This document shows positions 8,201 to 13,489 of a stretch of 13,489 nucleotides of DNA, one piece after another. The DNA is from an uncultured Desulfovibrio sp. (GTDB lineage Bacteria > Desulfobacterota > Desulfovibrionia > Desulfovibrionales > Desulfovibrionaceae), in assembly GCA_947176055.1 (NCBI GenBank), contig CAMWPE010000039.1:1-13489 (forward strand). Direction: 5' to 3'. Each line of letters starts with the position of its first letter. Position 1 is the first letter of the stretch. Below the pieces are notes generated by a model that saw only the letters and a program-made list of their open reading frames with translations, did no database searches and was not told the origin of the DNA. Position numbers and translations under genes: made by a program.

Positions 8201-9043
8201 ATGAACACGTCTTATTGTCTGGACATAAATACGCCAAATTGTTTTGAGGATCAAACGCTTGGCCTGCTCGCGCTCAAAGCCTCCCATGGCTGGGAAGAAA
8301 AATCGGTGCCCGGCGGAACAAATTTCAGCGTGCGTTCGGGCGAGCGCGTCATTCTGGAGCGGCTCGCGGAGGACGCGCGCGCTATTTCTTCCCAGATTTT
8401 AACCAAAATTAGCGAATATGAGGACAAACCCTGGCAAACCGCCTGGAAAGAATTTTTTACGCCTATACCCATAGGCGAAAGATTCCTGATTCTGCCGCCC
8501 TGGTTAAAGGATACGGACTCGAAGGGCGCGACGAAGATAATAATCGAGCCGGAATGCGCCTTTGGCACCGGGCATCACGCCTCCACTGTCCTTTGCCTGA
8601 AAGCTCTTGACCTTCTGATCGCGGAGGGGGGGCCGGGATCGACTTTTCTGGATCTGGGCGCGGGATCGGGAATCCTGGGCATAGCGGCGGCTTTATCGGG
8701 CATGAGCGGAATCGGACTGGACATTGATCCCATAGCTACAGCTAACGCGATAAAAAATCTCGGCCATAACGGGAATCCGGCGGCGTCGCAGATGACGGGG
8801 GATCTCGATCTTGTAAGCGGAAAGAAATACGATCTCATTATGGCCAATATCCTGGCCAGACCGCTCATCGATATGGCGGGAGAATTAACGGCTTGTCTGG
8901 CTTCCGGCGGCTCCATGATTCTTTCGGGGATCCTGGACAGGCAGGCGCCCGCTGTGACGGAGGCTTACATCGAACAGGGCTTAAAACTTCGCTCGACCCT
9001 TGCGGACGGGGAATGGCGCGCGCTGATGTTTGAGCGGAGTTAA
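8201..9043 (+). CDS. prmA: Ribosomal protein L11 methyltransferase PrmA
   Basis: PrmA methylates the N-terminus and lysines of ribosomal protein L11. The 280-residue protein (E. coli PrmA has 293) has an N-terminal substrate-recognition domain followed by the methyltransferase fold. Key motifs are ECAFGTGHHASTVLCLKAL (118-136), motif I FLDLGAGSGILGIAAAL (149-165), LDIDPIATANAIKN (173-186), the DLIMANILARPLIDMAG block around 211-227, and LSGILDRQ. The ATG at 8201 has a GGGGA Shine-Dalgarno at 8189-8193. The gene is divergent from a second methyltransferase and a YcaO gene, and its TAA (9041-9043) interlocks with the stop of the DNA methyltransferase on the other strand. The L11 target is inferred from the family. 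Confidence 0.93.
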   Translation: MNTSYCLDINTPNCFEDQTLGLLALKASHGWEEKSVPGGTNFSVRSGERVILERLAEDARAISSQILTKISEYEDKPWQTAWKEFFTPIPIGERFLILPPWLKDTDSKGATKIIIEPECAFGTGHHASTVLCLKALDLLIAEGGPGSTFLDLGAGSGILGIAAALSGMSGIGLDIDPIATANAIKNLGHNGNPAASQMTGDLDLVSGKKYDLIMANILARPLIDMAGELTACLASGGSMILSGILDRQAPAVTEAYIEQGLKLRSTLADGEWRALMFERS

Positions 9044-10257
9044 TCGCCCTGTCCCGGTTCTATTATATCCAGATCTATACTTTGGGCTGATTTTTCTATA
9101 ACCCGCTTCAGTCGCAATTTGATTATTTCGGAAATATAAGGTTCAATGCCGAAAGCGCCGCATCGCCCGAAAGCTTTCGATTCCGGAGAAACAGGCTCCT
9201 TTTTCTGGATCAATATAAAATTTATGGCTTTGCCATCCTCATTGTTTATTTCCATCACCGCTTGTCCGGTGGTTCCGCTTCCGGCGTAACAATCCATCAC
9301 AATATCGCCGTCGGACAAATTGGCAATCCTGATCAAAAACTTGATTAATTGCACCGGCTTGGGCGTGTCAAACACATCGCGCAATCCGAGCGCTTCCAGA
9401 TCTTTTGTGCCAAAACGGGAATAAAAATTGAGAATTGAAGGCGCGTTGTCGCTGGCGTCGCCAAGGTAGTTTTTTTGATATGGTCTGCCGCCGCGGAATG
9501 CCAGCGCGCCCTGGCTATGCAATTCGATAAACTTTTTGTCCGAGACCCAGCCGCGGGTTTTTAAAGGCGCGAGCCGAAGATTTATCTTTTTGATACTTAC
9601 CTCTCGCGGCTCTCCCGGAACCGAGAGATCGGACGCGAAGTATATATTTCCGTCATCATCGACGCGGTTATAATTTTTAAGCCAGGTTATTTCATATTTT
9701 TCGCAATATTCTCCTATAAGCTGACGGAGCCTTTTTTCCGCGGCTTTCCGGCCCATGGGAAGAAGTTTTTTTACCTCGCCGGAGATAGCCTTGATCATGG
9801 CCCGTTGCTCGGGAATATCCATTCTTTTAACGGAAAATCTTTCAAGCGAGTTTTTATTTTTCGCGTAACATAGAATATATTCATGCGCCGTATTTATAAA
9901 CTTGCTATTGCTCCTTTGGGACTGTCTGGTAATAAAGGTTCCAAGAAAATTATCTTTTGAAAATATTTTGTCGCACGCAAGTTTTAAACTCGCGTATTCG
10001 TTATCGTCGATGCTTATAAATATACAGCCGTTTTCCGCCAGATATTCGCGGAGGAGGCGTAGTATCTTTTCGAGAGTGGCGAGCCATTTACCCGAATCCG
10101 TCTTATCGTCGTACGATTTCGCGGAGTTGGTATTATAGGGAGGGTCTATATAAATTAACTTGATTTTTTTCAAATACTGTCGCGCGAGGGGAGATTCCAG
10201 AATGGTCTGGTTATCGCCGATTAATAAGAAATTGGTTCTTTTTTGATTCATTGCCAT
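9040..10257 (-). CDS. Beta-class N6-adenine DNA methyltransferase (type III Mod-like, orphan)
   Basis: This SAM-dependent DNA methyltransferase probably methylates adenine. The DPPY motif (LIYIDPPYNTNSAKSYDDK, from residue 34) comes before the SAM-binding motif (MDCYAGSGTTGQAVMEIN, from 321), the order of the beta class that includes type III Mod subunits. DTPKPVQLI (297-305) is the segment usually found just before motif I. The region between, about 100-290, should hold target recognition. At 405 residues it is shorter than typical type III Mod proteins, although both catalytic blocks are present. No restriction subunit lies on either side. Base composition is visibly lower in GC than neighbours (9841-9900 has 19 of 60 G+C; 11401-11460 has 38 of 60), suggesting transfer. 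Start ATG at 10255-10257 has a weak Shine-Dalgarno; the Met at codon 3 is an alternative. Confidence 0.9.
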   Translation of the reverse strand: MAMNQKRTNFLLIGDNQTILESPLARQYLKKIKLIYIDPPYNTNSAKSYDDKTDSGKWLATLEKILRLLREYLAENGCIFISIDDNEYASLKLACDKIFSKDNFLGTFITRQSQRSNSKFINTAHEYILCYAKNKNSLERFSVKRMDIPEQRAMIKAISGEVKKLLPMGRKAAEKRLRQLIGEYCEKYEITWLKNYNRVDDDGNIYFASDLSVPGEPREVSIKKINLRLAPLKTRGWVSDKKFIELHSQGALAFRGGRPYQKNYLGDASDNAPSILNFYSRFGTKDLEALGLRDVFDTPKPVQLIKFLIRIANLSDGDIVMDCYAGSGTTGQAVMEINNEDGKAINFILIQKKEPVSPESKAFGRCGAFGIEPYISEIIKLRLKRVIEKSAQSIDLDIIEPGQGD

Positions 10258-10298
10258 TAATCCGCGAAAAACTTCTCTTCTTATAGCATGTTCCGTTT

Positions 10299-10344
10299 GA
10301 AAATGTCCCTTAACGGCGGAGTAAATACGCCTTGGGACATTTTC
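10299..10344. repeat. Inverted repeat, perfect 11-bp arms
   Basis: GAAAATGTCCC at 10299-10309 is the exact reverse complement of GGGACATTTTC at 10334-10344. A further 4-bp pairing, GGCG at 10315-10318 with CGCC at 10328-10331, lies inside, giving a stem with an internal bulge. There is no T-run directly after either arm, so a simple terminator is unlikely. It could be the end of a mobile element, a dispersed palindromic repeat or a protein-binding site. Confidence 0.7.
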
Positions 10345-10385
10345 GCGGGCGTCTTGGCGCGCTCCGCTTCGAGTGCAAAGCCGCC

Positions 10386-10420
10386 ATAGCGGGTAGCTCT
10401 ATTCAATTGCTGCCCGCTAT
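10386..10420. repeat. Inverted repeat, 12-bp arms with one G-T pair
   Basis: ATAGCGGGTAGC (10386-10397) pairs with GCTGCCCGCTAT (10409-10420) across an 11-base loop, with 11 Watson-Crick pairs and one G-T pair. As RNA this would be a stable hairpin, but it is not followed by a T-run. It lies 41 bases after the preceding inverted repeat, suggesting that both belong to one structured element. Confidence 0.7.
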
Positions 10421-10483
10421 AACAGGAACAGGAACGAATACGGAAGACTACGATAACTGGGGCGGGGGATTTTGTCGAACAAG

Positions 10484-10527
10484 CGGACACAATCCCGGCT
10501 TGCCGGAACCGGGCTTGACAAAGTCCG
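10484..10527. repeat. Nested inverted repeat just upstream of tpx
   Basis: An outer pair, CGGAC (10484-10488) with GTCCG (10523-10527), encloses an inner pair, CCCGG (10494-10498) with CCGGG (10509-10513). An alternative tight hairpin is CCGGC-TT-GCCGG at 10495-10506. The right side overlaps the candidate -35 box TTGACA. It could be an operator for tpx or a 5' leader structure. Confidence 0.45.
10515..10520 (+). promoter_or_regulatory. Possible -35 box of the tpx promoter
   Basis: TTGACA matches the sigma-70 -35 consensus exactly and lies 44 bases before the tpx ATG. The best -10 at 18 bases spacing, AATGCT (10539-10544), matches only three of six positions. Transcription from it would begin close to the tpx Shine-Dalgarno. 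The promoter is therefore tentative. Confidence 0.35.
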
Positions 10528-10563
10528 TCTCAACGGGCAATGCTTACGCAAAAAGGAGCGAAA

Positions 10564-11067
10564 ATGAATACCGTTACTTTTCAGGGCGCCACACTCCATC
10601 TGGAAGGGACTCTTCCCAAAGTTGGGGACAAGGCGCCGGGTTTTGTCCTGACAGCAAATGATTTGAGCGAAAAAACCCTGGCCGATTACGCGGGCAAACC
10701 ATTGGTCATCGCCAGTGTGCCTTCGCTGGACACGCCGGTGTGCGATCTCGAGTCAAAGCGGTTCAATGAGGAAGCGGCCAAATACGACGGCAAAGTTCAA
10801 TTTTTGATAGTCAGTTGCGATTTGCCTTTCGCGCAGGCCCGCTGGAGCGAAGCGGCCAATATAAATAACCTCCAGACCCTTTCCGATTACAAGACCGTCG
10901 ATTTTGGCAAAAATTACGGCGTGTTGATTAAGGAATTGCGTTTGCTCGCGCGGGCCGTGTTCGTAATCGACGCGGCCGGAGTTATAGCATACGAGCAACT
11001 TGTGCCCGAAATTACCAATCAGCCGAATTTCGCCGCGGTTCTGGAAGCGGTGAAAAAGCTCGCGTAA
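10564..11067 (+). CDS. tpx: Thiol peroxidase Tpx, with altered resolving cysteine
   Basis: Tpx is an atypical 2-Cys peroxiredoxin that reduces peroxides with thioredoxin. The 167-residue protein has SVPSLDTPVCDLESKRFN with peroxidatic Cys60, SCDLPFAQARW (84-94), LLARAVFVIDAAG and ELVPEITNQPNF-like blocks (YEQLVPEITNQPNF), clearly the Tpx subfamily. The resolving cysteine, normally in a RFCGAEG-like segment, is replaced: the sequence reads ARWSEAANI with Ser95. The only other cysteine is Cys85, where relatives usually have Ala or another residue in SxDLPFAQ. The ATG at 10564-10566 follows AAGGAG (10553-10558) at good spacing; an in-frame ATG at 10540 would add eight residues and lacks such a site. 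The gene stands alone and ends before a bidirectional terminator. Confidence 0.93.
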   Translation: MNTVTFQGATLHLEGTLPKVGDKAPGFVLTANDLSEKTLADYAGKPLVIASVPSLDTPVCDLESKRFNEEAAKYDGKVQFLIVSCDLPFAQARWSEAANINNLQTLSDYKTVDFGKNYGVLIKELRLLARAVFVIDAAGVIAYEQLVPEITNQPNFAAVLEAVKKLA

Positions 11068-11104
11068 ACAGCCAGGAAAAAAAGCCTTTTCTCTCCGCTC
11101 CCAA

Positions 11105-11143
11105 CGCGATTAACCTGTTGATATAAATATAGCGCGCGATTAA
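11105..11143. repeat. Pair of 9-bp direct repeats in the tpx downstream spacer
   Basis: CGCGATTAA occurs at 11105-11113 and again at 11135-11143, 30 bases apart start to start, with an AT-rich stretch between. They lie between the tpx stop and the terminator hairpin. They may be chance, a short duplication or a binding site. Confidence 0.3.
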
Positions 11144-11149
11144 TGCGAG

Positions 11150-11188
11150 AAAGCGTCGTCATAATGACGGCGCTTTTCTCTTTTTCTG
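11150..11188. terminator. Bidirectional rho-independent terminator between tpx and the efflux operon
   Basis: The stem AAGCGTCGTCA (11151-11161) pairs with TGACGGCGCTT (11165-11175) across a 3-base loop (TAA), with one G-T pair. On the plus strand it continues into TTCTCTTTTTC, and on the minus strand into a run starting TTTCTCGC. It sits between convergent genes, tpx and the small secreted protein, so it probably ends both transcripts. Confidence 0.75.
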
Positions 11189-11202
11189 GCCATTGAGAGG
11201 CT

Positions 11203-11733
11203 TTAAAAATCGTATTTGAATTTCATGCCCACGCCCCAGGCCGAATCCGGCTCTGAAGATGACGCGGAGGAGTCGCCGTATTGCTCGTCTTTCAGGATTA
11301 GCTCCGGACCTACCGTAACGCTCCAGTCTTCGCCGCCTTGCACGTCGGCGTAAGCGCGGAACACCCGTTTGCGCTCGCGTCCCATGTCTTCGTCCACGCG
11401 GGGGCTATTGCGGCTGGGCGCGGCCTTCCAGCGGCTTTCTTCCTTTTCCATGCTCAAGCGTAGCTTGCTCCGGGGCTCGCCTTTGATCGCGTCGTTTACG
11501 GCGCGATCAATACCTTTTCGCGTGTCCACCGCGCCGCGCTGTCCGGGAGGCAGGGCTTTTTGTTTAATCTCCGACGCTCCCACGCCTTTTTGCCAGATCG
11601 CCTCGCCGCGATCCATGGACTGGCCGAAAGACCACGCGTTTTTCTGTTCGGCGTCAGCCGCGAAACAGAAGGGAGACTGGCAGACTGTCAGAATTATAGC
11701 GAGCAAACGCGCCGCGAGGATAAACGGGTTTAT
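11203..11733 (-). CDS. Secreted protein of unknown function, probable ATA start
   Basis: No family is recognised. From the proposed start the product has 176 residues. A signal peptide is clear: a short start with Arg9, a hydrophobic run LLAIILTV and a likely cut after PFCFA (residue 25), giving a mature protein starting ADAEQK. The middle is charged and rich in Lys, Arg and Glu. The C-terminus has two beta-like stretches, WSVTVGPELILKD and SAWGVGMKFKYDF, and ends in Phe as many outer-membrane proteins do. The frame is open further upstream but there it overlaps the OMF gene and reads as Arg-rich shadow. No ATG, GTG or TTG stands where expected: an AGGAGG (11738-11743) is four bases from an ATA (11731-11733) that overlaps the OMF stop. 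TTG at 11704-11706 is the fallback but has no Shine-Dalgarno and cuts the signal peptide. The gene could be silent. Confidence 0.6.
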   Translation of the reverse strand: MNPFILAARLLAIILTVCQSPFCFAADAEQKNAWSFGQSMDRGEAIWQKGVGASEIKQKALPPGQRGAVDTRKGIDRAVNDAIKGEPRSKLRLSMEKEESRWKAAPSRNSPRVDEDMGRERKRVFRAYADVQGGEDWSVTVGPELILKDEQYGDSSASSSEPDSAWGVGMKFKYDF

Positions 11734-13259
11734 ATGCCCTCCTGTCTCTGTCGCGCGGAGACCGGATGCGGTCCGTTTTCGGAGCGCACGAGGTCGCCGG
11801 CGTCGACAATCGGGAATTGCGGGGTTACGCCGCTGTCTTTCCAGCCGCCGCCCAGGGCCAGGCAAACGCTGACTACGGCGTCGAGCCGATCCCGCATAGC
11901 CGCGGCCAGGTTCAATTCGGCCTGGAATAGTTGCCTTTCGGCATCGAGCACCGTGAGATAGTCGGAATAACCGTTGTCCCACTGCAATCTCGCGAGTTCG
12001 GTAGCTCGCCGGAGACTCTCGACTTCTATCTGCGTGCTCTTCACCACCGCTCCCGCTTCGCGCTGGGAAGTAAGCGCGTCGCGTATGTCTTTGAAGGCGG
12101 ACTGGACGGTCTTGCGATAAGTCGCTATCGCCGCCTGTTTCTGCGCTTCCGCGTCCTTGAGATTATACCAGTTATTGCCAAAATCGAGAATAGGGATAGA
12201 GCCGGAGACGCCGTAACTCCAGGCGCCCGCTGGACCTGTGAAGAGATTGGCAACAGCGGCGCTGATGGTGCCCATCATTGCGGTCAGGGAGATTGACGGG
12301 AAAAATTCCGCGCGGGCTACGCCTATATTGGCGTTATAAGCCATAATCAGAAATTCCGCCGCGCGTATATCGGGGCGACGCATGAGCAATTCGCTGGGCA
12401 GTCCATCCGGCAACACCGGCGGCGAAGGAATGCGGTCGATCGCCTGTCCCCGGGGCATATCTTTATTTATAATATCGTTGGGCGATCTGCCAATCAACAC
12501 GGCCAACGCGGATTCCGCCTGATCCACTCCGATTGTGCTGGTATGCACCTGCGCCCTGGCTATTTCCACTTCAGCTCGGGCGCGTTGCCAGTCAAGTTCC
12601 GTAATGTCGCCCTGCTCATACCGGCTGGTGTATATGCCAAAGGCTTCCTGCCGCGTTTTGAGGGTTCTCCGGGCTGTCTCCAGCTGCATATCAAGAGCCA
12701 GGAGGGCGAAATACGCCTGCGCGGTCTGGGCGGCTATGCTCAAACGCAAGCCTTCGTAGCCGATCACAGTGTTCATCAGGACGTCGCTCAACATCGTCCG
12801 GTTATTGCGGTATTTTCCCCAGAGATCCAGCTCCCATGACGCGTTAAGCGCTCCCTGATATTGCGTCGTTGATCTGGACAAGCCGCTTTGATCATAGGGA
12901 ACCGTGTTTGCGATCTTTTCAGAAGCGCCTTGCGCGGAAGCTCCGGCGGAGCCTGTCACGCGGGGGAAAAGCGCGGAAGTGGCCACGCCAACCTTCGCCG
13001 CCGCGGAATCGATCCTTGCGAGGGATTCGGCGAGATCCTGATTATGAAGCAGGGCTTCGTCGATAAGGGCCGTCAAGGTTGGATCGCCGAATCGCGTCCA
13101 CCAATCCGTATTCAGCGGCGTATCCCCAAGGTCAATTTTCCGCCATTCGCCCGGCAGTTCAAGATCGGGCCTTTTGTAATCCGGCGCGAAAGAGCAACCA
13201 TTCAGCCCCAGGGCGAGAATAAATAGGGCAAGAAGAATTCCCGCCTGTTTCCTAATCAT
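11730..13259 (-). CDS. RND efflux outer-membrane lipoprotein, NodT/OprM family
   Basis: This is the outer-membrane channel (TolC-like trimer) of a tripartite RND efflux pump. The 509-residue protein starts with a lipoprotein signal, MIRKQ then a hydrophobic run, and the lipobox LNGC with Cys22. SFAPDYKRPDLELP follows, typical of NodT/OprM proteins (family C..xPdY.rP). Two repeated outer-membrane efflux domains follow: one with ALIDEALLHNQDLAESLARI and WELDLWGKYRN, the other with LPSELLMRRPDIRAAEFLI, FFPSISLTAMMG, GSIPILDFG and NGYSDYLTVLDAERQLF. The ATG at 13257-13259 overlaps the pump stop (ATGA) and has GGAGGA in front, so it is translated with the pump. Substrate cannot be told from this gene. 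Confidence 0.94.
   Translation of the reverse strand: MIRKQAGILLALFILALGLNGCSFAPDYKRPDLELPGEWRKIDLGDTPLNTDWWTRFGDPTLTALIDEALLHNQDLAESLARIDSAAAKVGVATSALFPRVTGSAGASAQGASEKIANTVPYDQSGLSRSTTQYQGALNASWELDLWGKYRNNRTMLSDVLMNTVIGYEGLRLSIAAQTAQAYFALLALDMQLETARRTLKTRQEAFGIYTSRYEQGDITELDWQRARAEVEIARAQVHTSTIGVDQAESALAVLIGRSPNDIINKDMPRGQAIDRIPSPPVLPDGLPSELLMRRPDIRAAEFLIMAYNANIGVARAEFFPSISLTAMMGTISAAVANLFTGPAGAWSYGVSGSIPILDFGNNWYNLKDAEAQKQAAIATYRKTVQSAFKDIRDALTSQREAGAVVKSTQIEVESLRRATELARLQWDNGYSDYLTVLDAERQLFQAELNLAAAMRDRLDAVVSVCLALGGGWKDSGVTPQFPIVDAGDLVRSENGPHPVSARQRQEGI
11736..11743 (-). promoter_or_regulatory. Strong Shine-Dalgarno before the ATA codon
   Basis: Read on the minus strand this is AGGAGGGC, a near-ideal ribosome-binding site inside the last codons of the OMF gene. 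It is four bases before ATAA, the same spacing as GGAGG to ATGA at the pump/OMF junction (about 13256-13268). It decides the start assigned to the downstream gene. Confidence 0.6.
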
Positions 13260-13489
13260 AATTCCTCCACTTCCTCGTCGGCCGGTTTGCCCGCGTTGGG
13301 ATCTTTCTTTCCTTGCAACTTGAGGGATATCTGCGCGATTACCTTGAAAAAGTATGGCACGAAGACCGGGGCCATGCAGGTGGCCGCGAGCATGCCGCCG
13401 ATAACCGCGGTGCCAATGGCGTGACGGCTGTTGGCGCCAGCGCCGGTGCTTATGGCAAGGGGCAAGACACCCAGAATAAAGGCCAGGGA
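13256..13489 (-). CDS. RND efflux pump inner-membrane subunit (AcrB/HAE1 type), C-terminal 77 residues
   Basis: The frame is open to the window edge and shows the conserved C-terminus of AcrB-like pumps: FILGVLPLAISTGAGANS, RHAIGTAVIGGMLAAT, then APVFVPYFFKVIAQI as the last membrane helix and a charged tail ending VEEL. The family performs proton-driven export of drugs or other small molecules. A TTG at 13463-13465 is the Leu of GVLPLA, not a start; most of the gene lies outside. Its TGA overlaps the OMF start. Confidence 0.93.
   Translation of the reverse strand, partial: SLAFILGVLPLAISTGAGANSRHAIGTAVIGGMLAATCMAPVFVPYFFKVIAQISLKLQGKKDPNAGKPADEEVEEL

Larger units (their letters stand above)
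10258..10563. other. Spacer between DNA methyltransferase and tpx, hairpin-rich, no convincing gene
   Basis: About 306 bases separate two divergent genes. Short open frames exist on both strands (for example 10281-10490 minus and 10332-10661 plus) but lack a credible Shine-Dalgarno and recognisable protein sequence. What stands out is three successive inverted repeats (10299-10344, 10386-10420, 10484-10527) and a TTGACA near the tpx end. No tRNA or known riboswitch pattern is visible. It may be a mix of tpx control region and a remnant of a mobile or dispersed repeat. Confidence 0.6.

Noticed and set aside
9040..10257. Complete type III restriction-modification system
   Set aside because: Only the methyltransferase is present; neither neighbour is a Res subunit.
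10281..10490. Short minus-strand frame in the spacer upstream of tpx
   Set aside because: No Shine-Dalgarno, no known family, and it spans two of the inverted repeats; it could be a repeat-derived fragment but is not supported as a gene.
10540..10563. Eight-residue longer tpx start
   Set aside because: AAGGAG at 10553-10558 is placed for the ATG at 10564, and Tpx homologues begin near that residue.
11734..11982. Upstream extension of the secreted protein to an 11982 start
   Set aside because: This part is the out-of-frame shadow of the OMF gene and reads as low-complexity Arg/Pro-rich sequence before a clear signal peptide.

Overview
The window comes from a Gram-negative bacterium of moderately high GC. 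Evidence is a lipoprotein outer-membrane efflux channel, an RND pump, the peptidoglycan enzyme MltG and PrmA. Two cobalamin-pathway genes and a Tpx-type peroxidase would suit an anaerobe or microaerophile, for example a member of the former Deltaproteobacteria (Desulfobacterota). That placement is an inference from gene content, not something the sequence proves.

Layout. (1) 2-2980, plus strand: the 3' part of mltG, then cbiA/cobB and cbiC/cobH, two steps around cobyrinate in corrin-ring synthesis; the last two overlap by 14 bases. (2) 3093-8141, minus strand: a compact four-gene operon read from about 8141 down to 3093. It encodes a class I methyltransferase of the protein-lysine methyltransferase (Methyltransf_16) type, a YcaO-TPR protein, folC and an M18 aminopeptidase. 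Junctions are a TAATG overlap, a 4-base gap and a 3-base gap. (3) 8201-9043, plus strand: prmA, divergent from that operon across a short gap holding a perfect 14-bp inverted repeat. (4) 9040-10257, minus strand: a solitary, AT-richer beta-class adenine DNA methyltransferase whose stop codon interlocks with that of prmA. (5) 10258-10563: about 300 bases without a convincing gene but with three inverted repeats and a possible tpx promoter. (6) 10564-11067, plus strand: tpx, followed by a bidirectional terminator. (7) 11203-13489, minus strand: the end of an RND efflux operon. It holds the pump C-terminus, a NodT-type outer-membrane factor joined by an ATGA overlap, and a secreted protein of unknown function whose best-placed start codon is ATA.

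Most notable points: the YcaO/methyltransferase operon next to prmA, with no room for a precursor peptide, looks like a protein- or translation-modification locus. The ATA start sits in a junction with the same geometry as the ATGA junction one gene upstream. Tpx lacks the usual resolving cysteine but has another cysteine ten residues earlier. The DNA methyltransferase appears to be an orphan island beside a hairpin-rich spacer.
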